The notes under the pieces were generated by a model, which worked only from the letters and a program-made list of their open reading frames with translations, was not told where the DNA came from and did no database searches. A stretch of DNA of 9,102 nucleotides from Limivivens sp034101475 (lineage in GTDB: Bacteria > Bacillota > Clostridia > Lachnospirales > Lachnospiraceae), in assembly GCA_034101475.1 (NCBI GenBank), contig JAXEJQ010000103.1, forward strand, positions 1 through 9,102, in the 5' to 3' direction. Below are positions 1 through 5,553 of this stretch, in pieces. The first letter of the stretch is position 1, and each line of letters starts with the position of its first letter. The position numbers and the translations under genes are program-made.

Positions 1-434
1 TAATGGCCTCCGGTGGTCAGAATCCGCTCCATCTTCCCATCGGGCAGTCCCTCCAGGGAAGCACACTCCAGCATGGGATGGCCCGCCAGAGCCTGATCCA
101 CAGCCTCCAGAATCCGGTCATAGGAATTCGTTCCCAGGACCGCGTCCACCTCCGGAATCTCTTCCTGAATTTCTTTCTGATAACGCTGAGCCATACAGCC
201 GGTGACAATCAGCGCCTTACAGCTTCCGCTTTTCCGGTATTCTGACATTTCCAGGATATTCTGGATACTTTCTTCCTTCGCGTCGTTGATGAAACAGCAG
301 GTATTGATAATAATGATATCCGCCTCTGTCTCGTCGTCTGTCATCTGAAACCCTCTTTTTTCCAGAAGGCCCAGCATCATTTCGGAATCCACCAGGTTTT
401 TATCACAACCCAGAGAAATAAATAATATTTTCAT
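1..434 (-). CDS. rimO: Ribosomal protein S12 methylthiotransferase RimO, N-terminal part (gene continues past the left edge)
   Basis: RimO is a radical-SAM enzyme that adds a methylthio group to an aspartate of ribosomal protein S12, using two iron-sulfur clusters. About 144 N-terminal residues are visible, covering the UPF0004 domain. It starts MKILFISLGCDKNLVDSE and carries the three cysteines expected to hold the auxiliary cluster at residues 10, 46 and 80 (contexts SLGC, NTCC, VTGC). NTCCFINDAKEES is typical of RimO rather than its relative MiaB. The visible part ends at TTGGHY, just before where the radical-SAM CxxxCxxC motif should come, which is outside the window. The start at 434 has AAGGAG five bases upstream. 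It lies downstream of the DUF308 gene, 51 bp apart, with a hairpin between. Family identity is confident; completeness cannot be judged. Confidence 0.95.
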   Translation of the reverse strand, partial: MKILFISLGCDKNLVDSEMMLGLLEKRGFQMTDDETEADIIIINTCCFINDAKEESIQNILEMSEYRKSGSCKALIVTGCMAQRYQKEIQEEIPEVDAVLGTNSYDRILEAVDQALAGHPMLECASLEGLPDGKMERILTTGGH

Positions 435-442
435 GTAAGCTC

Positions 443-480
443 CTTAAAAGAGAAGGCGCCGCGCATAGTCTGGCGACACC
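443..480 (-). terminator. Hairpin with T-rich tail between the DUF308 gene and rimO (weak terminator or attenuator)
   Basis: On the minus strand, GGTGTCGC (480-473) can pair with GCGGCGCC (462-455) as an 8-bp stem with two G-U pairs and a 10-nt loop. It is followed by the T-rich TTCTCTTTT, which runs into the rimO ribosome binding site. The stem is GC-rich but the T tract is interrupted, so partial termination or mRNA processing is as likely as full termination. No new promoter for rimO is evident in the short gap. Confidence 0.4.
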
Positions 481-485
481 CTGTT

Positions 486-1187
486 TTAATCATTTTCCCG
501 GCTCTTTTTCCTCAAAATCGGGAATTTTGAATCCTTCTGCCGGACAGTCTCCTCCATATCCACCGTTCCGCCAAGGGTTTCTCTTTCGCAGATTTCCTCA
601 GCATCTGTCACATGAACGATGTTTTTATTTCCCGTTCCTTCCTTCCGTGCCTTTTTGAAAAGGTACGTAATCGCGAACATATTGAACAGGTTGGTGGCTC
701 CGTCCGCCGCGAGGCCTGCGCCGATGAGGATCACCGCGATCCGGGCAGCTTCAAAGGGATTCGCCACCAGAAGAGCCCCAAGCCCCAGCATGGCAATGGC
801 AATGGCAAGGATCACTCCCCAGGCCTGAAAGCCCAGATGCTTCAGATCCAGGGCACCCTGAAATTTCAGGACCGATCCGACCAGCAGAAAAACTCCTGTA
901 AAAAAGGGCAGGATCGAAAGCACAAACTCCGACTTCAGAAGCACAAAAGCCCCAAAAGCCGTAGCGGTAATCCCAATGACAAGATCCGGCTGCATCAGGT
1001 TTTCCATCCGGTCTCTGGTAAAATACATGATGATCTTGACCAGACCGAAAATCACTGCCACTGCTCCCAATGTATAGCAGAAAGTCTGCATGGAAGTCTC
1101 CGGCCATACCAGTAACGCCAGTCCCAGTATCACCGCCGCAACAGCGCTGACATAGTAGCCCTTGCTGTACCCTCTCACGTTTTCCAT
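486..1187 (-). CDS. DUF308 (HdeD-like) integral membrane protein with cytoplasmic tail
   Basis: This 233-residue protein has six hydrophobic stretches at about residues 12-29, 34-56, 68-85, 89-106, 122-142 and 147-175, arranged as short-looped helix pairs. That is the pattern of the DUF308/HdeD family, whose members are linked to acid stress in enterobacteria but are uncharacterised in clostridia. A charged tail of about 55 residues follows (KKARKEG to SREND), probably cytoplasmic. I chose the ATG at 1187 because GGGAGG sits five bases upstream. The adjacent ATG at 1190 would be only two bases from it, and a GTG at 1232 would add 15 residues behind a weaker AGGG. The gene lies between rpoZ and rimO, 60 bp after rpoZ, in the same direction. 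Its biochemical role is unknown, and the family call is from hydropathy and general resemblance. Confidence 0.75.
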   Translation of the reverse strand: MENVRGYSKGYYVSAVAAVILGLALLVWPETSMQTFCYTLGAVAVIFGLVKIIMYFTRDRMENLMQPDLVIGITATAFGAFVLLKSEFVLSILPFFTGVFLLVGSVLKFQGALDLKHLGFQAWGVILAIAIAMLGLGALLVANPFEAARIAVILIGAGLAADGATNLFNMFAITYLFKKARKEGTGNKNIVHVTDAEEICERETLGGTVDMEETVRQKDSKFPILRKKSREND

Positions 1188-1214
1188 CATTTCCTCCCGT
1201 CCGGAAGAAACGCT

Positions 1215-1238
1215 GTATCTGTTCCGTATCACAGATAC
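1215..1238 (-). other. Perfect 8-bp inverted repeat in the rpoZ to DUF308 gap
   Basis: GTATCTGT (1215-1222) and ACAGATAC (1231-1238) are exact inverted copies around an 8-nt loop. In the minus-strand transcript the hairpin is followed only by a short T-rich stretch (GTTTCTTCC), so it is a poor terminator. It could be an RNA stability element. It also covers the alternative GTG start at 1232, which argues mildly against use of that start. Confidence 0.4.
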
Positions 1239-1247
1239 CCTATCTTC

Positions 1248-1520
1248 CTATTCTGTGATCTGGATTTCCTCCTCCTGAATCTCCTCTTCTTCTTTTTCAC
1301 CGAGAATCTTCATTTTCCCTTTGCTCAGCTCCTCCACAGCAATGGAAAGAGGTTTTTTCCCTGCACTGTAAACCATGGGTTCCGCGCCGTCAATAATCTG
1401 TCTCGCCCGCTTGGCAGTGGCCATCACAATGGAATACCGGCTGTTTACCACCGGAGTATCTCCCTGCTCAACCTCACTGTTTACGATCTTCATCAGATCT
1501 GTGTAAGATGGATGTAACAT
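1248..1520 (-). CDS. rpoZ: DNA-directed RNA polymerase omega subunit
   Basis: Omega is the small subunit that helps assemble RNA polymerase by clamping the beta-prime subunit. The 90-residue protein contains the family core SRYSIVMATAKRARQIIDG (about residues 27-45), followed by the KPLSIAVEEL segment usual in Firmicutes, and ends in a strongly acidic tail (EKEEEEIQEEEIQ). The ATG at 1520 is preceded by AAAGGAG at a spacing of eight, and that site lies inside the end of gmk, whose stop codon is only 3 bp away. Close coupling after gmk is the common gene order in Firmicutes and supports the call. Confidence 0.95.
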   Translation of the reverse strand: MLHPSYTDLMKIVNSEVEQGDTPVVNSRYSIVMATAKRARQIIDGAEPMVYSAGKKPLSIAVEELSKGKMKILGEKEEEEIQEEEIQITE

Positions 1521-1523
1521 AAA

Positions 1524-2159
1524 TCATTCTCCTTTCGAAAACCTTCTGACGTCATTTTTTATGTTCTCTATCATCTGTGTGTTTCTGAATGTGCGGAAAT
1601 GCTCACTGACAATAATCTGATGCATCTCCTCCACACAGGTATCCAGGTCGTCATTGACAACCAGATAATCGTATTGCTCCATACCCTGGGATTCCTGAGC
1701 CGCCCTGGCAAGCCGGGCCTCAATCACATCCATGGTCTCAGTTTTTCTGCCCACCAGGCGTTCCTTCAGGGTATCCGCATCCGGCGGTGTCACAAACAGA
1801 AGCAGTGTATCCGGACGCTTTGCCTTTACTTTCATGGCGCCCTGAAGCTCGATTTCCAGCAGGACATTTTTCCCTGCCGCAAGCTGCTCCTCCACATAGG
1901 CCTTCGGCGTCCCGTAGTAGTTCTTCACATAGGTGGCATATTCAATGAAGGCATCCTCGCGGATCATCTGTTCAAATGCTTCCCGGGTTTTAAAAAAATA
2001 TGCCTTCCCTTCTTCTTCTCCCGGCCTGGGTGCCCGGGTCGTAGCGGAAACGGAGAGCGCATATTCTTCCGGATGAAGCTCCAGAAGCCTGTTCATCAGT
2101 GTGCCCTTTCCAGCGCCGGAAAACCCGGAAATAACTATCAGAATTCCTTTATTCTTCAT
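1524..2159 (-). CDS. gmk: Guanylate kinase
   Basis: This enzyme phosphorylates GMP to GDP with ATP in the cytoplasm and is essential for GTP and dGTP supply. The 211-residue protein has the P-loop GFSGAGKGT at residues 12-20, the GMP-binding stretch SATTRAPRPGE followed by G..YFF, and EIELQGAMKVK (the IDVQGA-type motif). The length is usual for the family. The reading frame is open upstream to 2243, but the added residues are basic and unlike the family. The ATG at 2159, just before KNKGILIVISG, is the natural start, with AGGTGAGG shortly upstream. That start overlaps the end of remA by 11 nt, and rpoZ follows after 3 bp, so the three genes are almost certainly one transcript. Confidence 0.97.
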   Translation of the reverse strand: MKNKGILIVISGFSGAGKGTLMNRLLELHPEEYALSVSATTRAPRPGEEEGKAYFFKTREAFEQMIREDAFIEYATYVKNYYGTPKAYVEEQLAAGKNVLLEIELQGAMKVKAKRPDTLLLFVTPPDADTLKERLVGRKTETMDVIEARLARAAQESQGMEQYDYLVVNDDLDTCVEEMHQIIVSEHFRTFRNTQMIENIKNDVRRFSKGE

Positions 2160-2421
2160 CTTCCTCACCTTTTTGTACCGGTTCCCACATCGACTGGAAC
2201 CTTCGCTGTATCGTATCCGGCTGCAGAGCTGACAGAACCACATGATCCTCTTCTGTAATGATCACGGATTTCGTGCGTCTGCCCTGGGTGGCATCAATGA
2301 CGCTGCCCGCCTCCTTCGCGTGCTGAACCAGACGCTTGACAGGCGCGGCATCCGGACTGACCACTGCCACAATCTTGTCAGAATTTACCATATTGCCAAA
2401 TCCGATATTGACTAAAGCCAC
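2149..2421 (-). CDS. remA: RemA family (DUF370) DNA-binding regulatory protein
   Basis: In Bacillus subtilis RemA is a small DNA-binding protein that activates extracellular matrix and osmoprotection genes by oligomerising on DNA. In clostridia it usually sits, as here, between yicC and gmk. The 90-residue protein has the family signatures NIGFGNMV (5-12), VAVVSPDAAPVKR (18-30), the DATQGRRT block (43-50), whose arginines correspond to DNA-contacting ones, and DHVVLSALQPDT. The start is a GTG at 2421 with a strong GGGAGGG six bases upstream. It begins 18 bp after the yicC stop, and its end overlaps gmk. The C-terminal tail (KGEEDEE) is acidic. The target genes in this organism are unknown. 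Confidence 0.92.
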   Translation of the reverse strand: MALVNIGFGNMVNSDKIVAVVSPDAAPVKRLVQHAKEAGSVIDATQGRRTKSVIITEEDHVVLSALQPDTIQRRFQSMWEPVQKGEEDEE

Positions 2422-2439
2422 GTTTTTCCCTCCCGGCTG

Positions 2440-3318
2440 CTATTCGATATTCTGAATCTGCTCCCGGACCTTCTCGATCTCGGTTTTCAGGTTAATGGCT
2501 GTATTGGAGGTCTCCAGATCGTTTGCCTTGGACAGAATCGTATTTGCCTCCCGGTTCATCTCCTGGGCGATAAAATCCAGCTTCCGGCCAATGGTCCCAC
2601 CATTAGCCAGTTCGGCCTTCGCCGCCCGGATATGGCTTTTCAGACGAACCGTCTCCTCATCCGTACAGATCTTATCCGCATACAGAACCACCTCCGCAGC
2701 GATCCGGCTCTCTTCAATCTGCGTATCTCCCAGAAGCTCCGCCACCTTCATCTCCAGCTTTTCCCGGTAGGCACTCATAATCTGCGGATACCGTAGCTCA
2801 ATGGACTCCACCTCGCTGATCATACCGTCCAGCTTCTGTATGAGATCTCTGGCAAGGGCACTGCCTTCCCGCTCTCTGGCTGCCACAAACTGGCTGCAGG
2901 CATCCCGCAGGGCTTTCTCCAGCACGGCCCAGATCTCCTGTTCATCCACAGACTGTTCCTCCATGGTAAACACCTCCGGGCTGCGGCCCAGAACCGAAAC
3001 GCTCACATCATCCCGCAGACCAAAGGTCTCTGCCATCTGCCGGTAATATTTCAGGTATTCTCCCGCAATATTCTCATTGTACTTCAGAGCCAGATTCGTC
3101 TCTGTCAGATCCTCGTGGGAAATGAACACATCCACCTTTCCGCGCTGAATGTATTCCTTCAGGACACTGCGGATGGCTGCTTCGAAGAAATTCAGCTTCT
3201 TGGGCATCTTGATGCTCACATCAAAATACCGGTGGTTGACAGACTTCATCTCCACCGTAAATTTATGGGCCCCCTGAAGGATTTCGCTCCTTCCAAAGCC
3301 CGTCATACTTTTAATCAT
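2440..3318 (-). CDS. yicC: YicC/YloC family endoribonuclease
   Basis: YicC (YloC in Bacillus) belongs to a conserved family shown to have endoribonuclease activity and linked to small-RNA turnover and stress. The 292-residue protein begins with the hallmark MIKSMTGFGR and has SVNHRYFDVSIKMP in the N-terminal YicC domain. It ends with the DUF1732 block GRKLDFIAQEMNREANTI, SKAND, LKTEIEKVREQIQNIE, which is nearly invariant in the family. Length is typical. The ATG at 3318 is fixed by the family N-terminus although the upstream Shine-Dalgarno is weak (a GTGAG about 10 bases away). It is the first gene of the minus-strand operon, about 46 nt behind the predicted transcription start. Confidence 0.95.
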   Translation of the reverse strand: MIKSMTGFGRSEILQGAHKFTVEMKSVNHRYFDVSIKMPKKLNFFEAAIRSVLKEYIQRGKVDVFISHEDLTETNLALKYNENIAGEYLKYYRQMAETFGLRDDVSVSVLGRSPEVFTMEEQSVDEQEIWAVLEKALRDACSQFVAAREREGSALARDLIQKLDGMISEVESIELRYPQIMSAYREKLEMKVAELLGDTQIEESRIAAEVVLYADKICTDEETVRLKSHIRAAKAELANGGTIGRKLDFIAQEMNREANTILSKANDLETSNTAINLKTEIEKVREQIQNIE

Positions 3319-3370
3319 GGATCATCGCTCACTTTTATAAATTTGCCGCATGGTATGCCACATTAAAAAC

Positions 3371-3399
3371 ATTATAGTGCAAATCAAAATTTCCGTCAA
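3371..3399 (-). promoter_or_regulatory. Sigma-A type promoter of the yicC-remA-gmk-rpoZ operon
   Basis: On the minus strand the -35 box TTGACG (3399-3394) and a perfect -10 box TATAAT (3376-3371) are separated by exactly 17 bp. Transcription should start near 3364, giving a leader of about 46 nt before the yicC start. The -35 box overlaps the left arm of the dyad at 3385-3420, so a factor bound there could block this promoter. Confidence 0.8.
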
Positions 3400-3420
3400 T
3401 TCCTATTTCGGAAAATTTTG
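3385..3420. promoter_or_regulatory. Operator-like dyad between the divergent yicC and rqcH promoters
   Basis: CAAAATTTCCG (3385-3395) and CGGAAAATTTTG (3409-3420) are inverted copies that differ only by one extra T/A base, separated by 13 bp. The dyad covers the -35 box of the minus-strand promoter and the -35 region of the plus-strand promoter. It is placed as a shared operator would be. No regulator for it can be named, and an A/T-rich chance palindrome is possible. Confidence 0.45.
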
Positions 3421-3425
3421 TGCCG

Positions 3426-3434
3426 TGGTATAAT
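3426..3434 (+). promoter_or_regulatory. Extended -10 promoter of rqcH
   Basis: TG-G-TATAAT gives a perfect -10 hexamer at 3429-3434 with a TG extension. The best -35 region 17 bp upstream, TTTCGG at 3406-3411, is poor, as is usual for extended -10 promoters. The start should be near 3440-3442, inside the left arm of the first hairpin, giving an rqcH leader of about 212 nt. A TATAAT further down (3553-3558) could serve as a second promoter, but it lies inside a repeat unit and has no evident -35. Confidence 0.6.
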
Positions 3435-3616
3435 GAGATGCCAGGATTGTGGGAGTGCGAAGCACGGAACAATCCGTATGGCATCTTTTGACCCCAACAT
3501 CATAATGAGCCAGGACACAAATGGACGGAAGGCTCATTTGTCGACATCATCATATAATAAGCCAAGGGACAAATAGACAGAAAAATCCGTGCCTGCATGG
3601 ATTTTCCTGTCCATGG
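3430..3616 (+). repeat. Three related, hairpin-forming units in the rqcH leader
   Basis: This fills the 334-bp gap between yicC and rqcH. Three units begin with nearly the same words: ATAATGAGATGCCAGG (3430), ATAATGAGCCAGGA (3502) and ATAATAAGCCAAGGGA (3554). The second and third units continue with GACACAAATGGACGGAA and GACAAATAGACAGAA. Unit 1 folds as GATGCCA/TGGCATC (3437-3443/3480-3486 region), then GGATTGT/ACAATCC (3444-3450/3469-3475), then GTGC-GAA-GCAC (3455-3465). Unit 2 folds as AATGAGCC/GGCTCATT (3504-3511/3531-3538). Unit 3 has a 13-bp arm with one mismatch (3576-3588/3599-3611), extended by three pairs to a CCTG loop. The sequence resembles neither a T-box nor any riboswitch I know. 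It could be a regulatory leader or a degenerate dispersed repeat. Confidence 0.6.
3478..3576 (+). CDS. Possible 32-residue upstream ORF in the rqcH leader
   Basis: An ATG at 3478 opens a 32-codon frame (MASFDPNIIM to NKPRDK) that ends with TAG at 3574-3576, the first base pair of the third leader hairpin. There is no good Shine-Dalgarno, only CGGAA about nine bases upstream, and the frame crosses repeat units. It may be fortuitous. If translated, its stop position would put a terminating ribosome against the hairpin ahead of rqcH. I do not recognise the peptide. Confidence 0.2.
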   Translation: MASFDPNIIMSQDTNGRKAHLSTSSYNKPRDK

Positions 3617-3652
3617 AACGAGCAATTCATCGAATGAAAAAGGAGCAGAATC

Positions 3653-5389
3653 ATGGCACTTGACGGAATCGTGATCGCCGGAATGGTCCGGGAATTAAAG
3701 GATACCATTGAAGGCGGAAAAATCAACAAAATTGCACAGCCCGAGAATGACGAGCTGATTATTACCATAAAAAACCAGAAAACCCAATACCGCCTGCTGA
3801 TCTCGGCAGGCGCCAGCCTCCCGCTGATCTACCTCACCCAGAGCAACAAGCCCAGTCCTCTGACAGCCCCGAATTTCTGCATGCTTCTCCGCAAGCATAT
3901 CGGAAGCGGCAAAATTCTGCGGATCTGGCAGCCTGGTCTGGAGCGGATCATCAATTTTGAGATTGAGCATCTGAATGAGATGGGCGACCTCTGCCGGAAG
4001 CTTCTGATTGTGGAGATCATGGGCAAACACAGCAACCTGATTTTCTGTACGGAGGACGGCATGATTCTGGACAGCATCAAGCATGTCTCCCTTCAGATGA
4101 GCTCCGTCCGTGAGGTTCTGCCGGGACGGCCTTATTTTATTCCCCAGACCCAGGAAAAGGAGGATCCTCTCACCATCACAGAAGAACGCTTCCGGGAGAC
4201 GGTATGCCAGAAGCCCATGCCCCTTGGAAAGGCTCTGTATATGACCCTCACCGGCATCAGTCCTCTCATTGCTGAAGAAATCTGCCATCGCTGCAGCCTG
4301 GAATCCGGTCAGAGCGCCAATTCCCTGTCCGAGCTGGAACAGGTTCACCTGTACCATACCTTTTCCCGTCTGATAGATGATGTGAAAGCCGGCGCTTTTA
4401 CGCCGAATATCGTTTATAAAGGAAAGGAACCCGTGGAATTTTCCTGTCTGGAGCTGACCCAGTATCAGGATCTGACGGCAAAATCCTTCTCCAGTATTTC
4501 TGAGGTTCTGGAGCAGTATTATGCCATGAAAAACACCATCACCCGGATTCATCAGCGCTCCACAGACCTGCGCCGGATCGTCGGCACCGCCCTGGACCGG
4601 AACCGGAAGAAATACGACCTGCAGCTCAGGCAGCTGAAGGATACGGAAAAGCGGGACAAATACCGGATTTACGGTGAACTCATCAACACCTACGGCTATG
4701 GACTGGAAGAAGGCGCCAAAAAGCTGGAAGCCCTGAATTATTATACCAATGAAATGGTGACGATTCCCCTGGATCCCACCCTTACTCCCCGGGAAAATGC
4801 CCAGAAGCATTTTGACAAGTACAATAAGCTGAAGCGGACCTATGAGGCCCTGTCCCAGCTGATCCAGGAGACCAGAAGCGAGATCGAACATCTGGAATCC
4901 ATCAGCACCGCCCTGGATATCGCCCTCTCCGAGGATGATCTGGTCCAGATCAAGGAAGAACTGATCCAGTTTGGCTATATTAAGCGGAAAGCAGCGGCCA
5001 AAAAAGTCAAAATTACCTCAAAGCCCTTCCACTATCTTTCCAGTGACGGGTTTCACATGTATGTGGGAAAAAATAATTATCAGAACGAGGAACTGACTTT
5101 CAAATTCGCTGTGGGAAATGACTGGTGGTTCCACGCCAAGGGCTGCCCCGGTTCCCATGTGATTGTTAAGACAAACGGTCAGGAGCTTCCGGATTCCACC
5201 TTTGAGGAAGCAGCCCGGCTGGCCGCCTGGTATTCCAAAAAGCGAGGCGGCGATAAAGTAGAAATCGACTATGTAGAGAAAAAGCATGTAAAGAAAACCA
5301 ACGGCGGTGCCCCGGGCTTCGTAATTTACCATACTAATTATTCCATGGTCATTGATTCTGACATTTCCGGGATCCGGGAAATCCGATAA
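3653..5389 (+). CDS. rqcH: RqcH, NFACT-family ribosome quality control factor (older name: fibronectin-binding protein A homologue)
   Basis: RqcH binds the obstructed large ribosomal subunit left after stalled translation and recruits alanyl-tRNA to add C-terminal alanine tails that mark the nascent chain for proteolysis. The 578-residue protein has the NFACT-N domain from MALDGIVIAGMVREL, with APNFCMLLRKH (72-82) and LIVEIMGKHSNLIF (118-131). A helical and coiled-coil middle spans about 281-444 (repeated K/R/E/L heptad-like stretches). The NFACT-R (DUF814) domain is at about 456-570 and contains NDWWFHAKGCPGSHVIV. Length is typical. The ATG at 3653 has AAGGAG seven bases upstream. Residues 97-98 read Glu-Arg, where the Bacillus protein has the Asp-Arg pair needed for tailing. 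It is divergent from yicC and has no clear terminator before the next gene. Confidence 0.95.
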   Translation: MALDGIVIAGMVRELKDTIEGGKINKIAQPENDELIITIKNQKTQYRLLISAGASLPLIYLTQSNKPSPLTAPNFCMLLRKHIGSGKILRIWQPGLERIINFEIEHLNEMGDLCRKLLIVEIMGKHSNLIFCTEDGMILDSIKHVSLQMSSVREVLPGRPYFIPQTQEKEDPLTITEERFRETVCQKPMPLGKALYMTLTGISPLIAEEICHRCSLESGQSANSLSELEQVHLYHTFSRLIDDVKAGAFTPNIVYKGKEPVEFSCLELTQYQDLTAKSFSSISEVLEQYYAMKNTITRIHQRSTDLRRIVGTALDRNRKKYDLQLRQLKDTEKRDKYRIYGELINTYGYGLEEGAKKLEALNYYTNEMVTIPLDPTLTPRENAQKHFDKYNKLKRTYEALSQLIQETRSEIEHLESISTALDIALSEDDLVQIKEELIQFGYIKRKAAAKKVKITSKPFHYLSSDGFHMYVGKNNYQNEELTFKFAVGNDWWFHAKGCPGSHVIVKTNGQELPDSTFEEAARLAAWYSKKRGGDKVEIDYVEKKHVKKTNGGAPGFVIYHTNYSMVIDSDISGIREIR

Positions 5390-5431
5390 CACTCCGGTTT
5401 CCGCATAAAAGCAGTCCAGGATTCCCCGTAC

Positions 5432-5459
5432 TTTACAAAATCTTAAGAAAATATACAGA
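5432..5459 (+). promoter_or_regulatory. Direct repeats upstream of the two-component operon (candidate response-regulator site)
   Basis: Three hexamers, TTTACA (5432), TTAAGA (5443) and TACAGA (5454), start exactly 11 bp apart, one helical turn each. This is the arrangement used by OmpR/PhoB-family regulators, which bind head-to-tail. The stretch TCTTAAGAAAAT (5441-5452) also resembles the VanR half-site style (TCGTA-N-GAAA, recalled from memory). The repeats lie just upstream of a -10 lacking a good -35, as expected for an activated promoter. Confidence 0.45.
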
Positions 5460-5489
5460 AATCCATCATGTATCTTTCCCTTTTTATGT

Positions 5490-5495
5490 TATGAT
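5490..5495 (+). promoter_or_regulatory. -10 element of the vanRS-like operon promoter
   Basis: TATGAT at 5490-5495 differs from the consensus -10 at one base and would start transcription near 5502, about 50 nt before the response-regulator start. The expected -35 position (5467-5472, CATGTA) does not match consensus, which suggests dependence on an activator, plausibly the regulator encoded downstream. Confidence 0.45.
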
Positions 5496-5553
5496 TAACA
5501 CAGGTTCTGATTTTCGGATCCCGGAACCATACATAAGAAGGGAGTTTTCTGTT

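Noticed and set aside
2160..2243. N-terminal extension of guanylate kinase
   Set aside because: The extra residues match no guanylate kinase and derive from the remA coding region read in another frame. The ATG at 2159 has its own Shine-Dalgarno site.
1599..2258. A 219-codon plus-strand frame opposite gmk and remA
   Set aside because: Both minus-strand genes are clear family members with coupled starts. The antisense frame has a composition typical of shadows.
3479..3490. Intrinsic terminator at the end of the first leader hairpin
   Set aside because: Only four T follow the stem and GACCCC comes directly after, so efficient termination is unlikely; at most a weak attenuator.
3430..3616. CRISPR array, T-box or known riboswitch in the yicC-rqcH gap
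   Set aside because: The units are degenerate, unevenly spaced (72 and 52 bp) and only three. There is no T-box AGGGTGG motif and no riboswitch core that I recognise.
3695..4891. A 398-codon open frame on the minus strand inside rqcH
   Set aside because: It is the antisense shadow of a well-supported NFACT protein, has no recognisable domain and lacks a convincing ribosome binding site.
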